This document shows positions 63,017 to 64,000 of a DNA stretch of 64,000 nucleotides, in pieces (positions within the stretch are counted from its first letter, which is position 1; each line of letters opens with the position of its first letter). Location: NCBI RefSeq assembly GCF_014287875.1, contig NZ_JACOPN010000001.1, positions 124,001 through 188,000 on the forward strand, in the 5' to 3' direction. The notes below the pieces were generated by a model. The model had not been told where the DNA came from and ran no database searches. It saw only the letters and a list, made by a program, of their open reading frames with translations. This DNA comes from Flintibacter faecis (GTDB lineage Bacteria; Bacillota; Clostridia; Oscillospirales; Oscillospiraceae). A program made the translations under genes and the position numbers.

Positions 63017-64000
63017 TTGGACAACTATTTCTGGATCGGACTTGTCGGTGCGGTGGCAGCTCTGCTGTTCGCCATCCTGCAGCGGCAGAAAGTCCTGGCC
63101 TTCTCCGAAGGCAACGACACCATGAAGAAGATCGCCTCCGCCATCCGTCAGGGCGCTAACGCCTATCTGCGTCACCAGTACACCACCGTCGCCAAGGTGT
63201 TCGTAGTGGTGTTCGTCATCCTGCTGGCTCTGGCCTATTTCGGGATGCTGGACAACTGGTTCATCCCCTTCGCCTTCCTGACCGGCGGCATCTACTCCGC
63301 CCTGGCCGGTTTCGTGGGCATGCGCATCGCCACCGCCGCCAACTCCCGTACCGCGCAGGCCGCCAGCGAGAGCCTGAACAAGGGCCTGAACGTGGCCTTC
63401 TCCTCCGGCTCCGTCATGGGCTTCACCGTGGTGGGCCTGGGCCTGCTGGACATCTCCGTGTGGTTCCACATTCTGAAGTACGTTGCCCACTTCGACGCCG
63501 CCAAGATCGCCCAGACCATGGTCATGTTCGGCATGGGCGCCTCCTTCATGGCTCTGTTTGCCCGTGTGGGCGGCGGCATCTTCACCAAGGCCGCCGACGT
63601 GGGCGCTGACCTGGTGGGTAAGGTCGAGGCCGGCATCCCCGAGGACGACCCCCGCAACCCCGCCACCATCGCCGACAACGTGGGCGATAACGTGGGCGAC
63701 GTGGCCGGCATGGGCGCTGACCTGTACGAGTCCTATGTGGGCTCCATCCTGGCCACCTTTGCCCTGGGCGTGGCCGCCTATCCCGACAACAGCTGGTCCG
63801 CCATGCTGCTGCCCATCTCCCTGGCCGTTGTGGGCATCCTGTGCTCCATCGCCTGCTCCTTCCTGATCCGCACCAAGGAGGGCGCTTCTCAGCGCGAGCT
63901 GCTGGGCACCCTGCGCAAGGGTACTTACGGCGCTGCCATCCTGGCCGCCATCCTGGCCGCTCCTCTGACCTACTTCACCGTGGGCAACTGGGGCGTGTAC
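63017..64000 (+). CDS. hppA: Membrane-bound ion-pumping pyrophosphatase (3' end outside window)
   Basis: The first 328 residues of a membrane pyrophosphatase are present. It hydrolyses PPi and pumps Na+ or H+. Seen are several membrane helices and the catalytic block KAADVGADLVGKVEAGIPEDDPRNPATIADNVGDNVGD (divided: the DVGADLVGKVE loop and DNVGDNVGDVAGMGADLYES), which bind the Mg-PPi. GAGGAG at 63001-63006 fits a TTG start at 63017; an in-frame GTG at 63008 is too close. The ion type cannot be told from this part. Confidence 0.95.
   Translation, partial: MDNYFWIGLVGAVAALLFAILQRQKVLAFSEGNDTMKKIASAIRQGANAYLRHQYTTVAKVFVVVFVILLALAYFGMLDNWFIPFAFLTGGIYSALAGFVGMRIATAANSRTAQAASESLNKGLNVAFSSGSVMGFTVVGLGLLDISVWFHILKYVAHFDAAKIAQTMVMFGMGASFMALFARVGGGIFTKAADVGADLVGKVEAGIPEDDPRNPATIADNVGDNVGDVAGMGADLYESYVGSILATFALGVAAYPDNSWSAMLLPISLAVVGILCSIACSFLIRTKEGASQRELLGTLRKGTYGAAILAAILAAPLTYFTVGNWGVY

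Overview
The window reads as a chromosomal segment of a GC-rich, gut-type low-GC-phylum relative: a Clostridia member, most likely of the Oscillospiraceae (Flavonifractor/Pseudoflavonifractor/Lawsonibacter-like). That placement is inference. It rests on strong AGGAGG ribosome sites, sigma-A type promoters, HrcA/CIRCE heat-shock control, a YtrA-type GntR regulator, pyruvate phosphate dikinase, Rnf-type electron transport, a membrane pyrophosphatase, an SLH-domain surface protein and a SleB-type wall hydrolase. Codon use is strongly GC-biased, which creates many long but meaningless antisense reading frames. No rRNA, tRNA, CRISPR array, insertion sequence or prophage was seen.

Layout. 1-3.8 kb: the end of an ABC exporter gene, then hsp20 and clpB, each with a CIRCE operator. 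3.8-6.4 kb: a YtrA-like GntR regulator with its own palindromic operator, an ABC ATPase/permease pair, and a cobalamin adenosyltransferase. 6.5-9.4 kb: ppdK. 9.4-10.5 kb: a retron, consisting of a reverse transcriptase plus an msr-msd RNA bounded by a1/a2 inverted repeats, on the minus strand; it is the clearest accessory element here. A DEDDh exonuclease gene diverges from it. 11.7-14.2 kb: a NagD-type phosphatase, a DUF4358 lipoprotein and a GDSL lipoprotein. 14.4-19.3 kb: a three-protein phosphorelay (REC-HD-GYP regulator, HPt protein, hybrid histidine kinase). 19.4-23.0 kb: a compact Rnf-like cluster with RnfC, a fused RnfD-RnfG and RnfA. 23-40.6 kb: metabolic and housekeeping genes (DUF1540, YjdF-like protein, a two-gene TSUP exporter, a GH13 amylase, a SleB-like hydrolase, TagA-like transferase, tmk, DJ-1, formyl-THF ligase, mltG, U32 peptidase, gluQ, pcrA), interrupted by heptanucleotide repeat patches. 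41-47.1 kb: a MacA/MacB-like efflux system and an SLH protein. 47.7-56.3 kb: the conserved rimP-nusA-rnpM-ylxQ-infB-rbfA-nrnA-truB-ribF translation operon. 56.3-64 kb: a DUF1576 membrane protein, a fructokinase-like kinase, MgtC, the trkA-trkH potassium system with a terminator-bearing leader, and the start of hppA, also with a terminator-like leader.

The most interesting points are the retron with no obvious partner effector and an operator-like palindrome over its probable promoter; the RnfD-RnfG fusion in a cluster lacking rnfB and rnfE; the two candidate attenuation leaders before trkA and hppA; the seven-base tandem repeats that supply the stop codons of two genes; and a dispersed inverted-repeat element lying inside the nusA operon.
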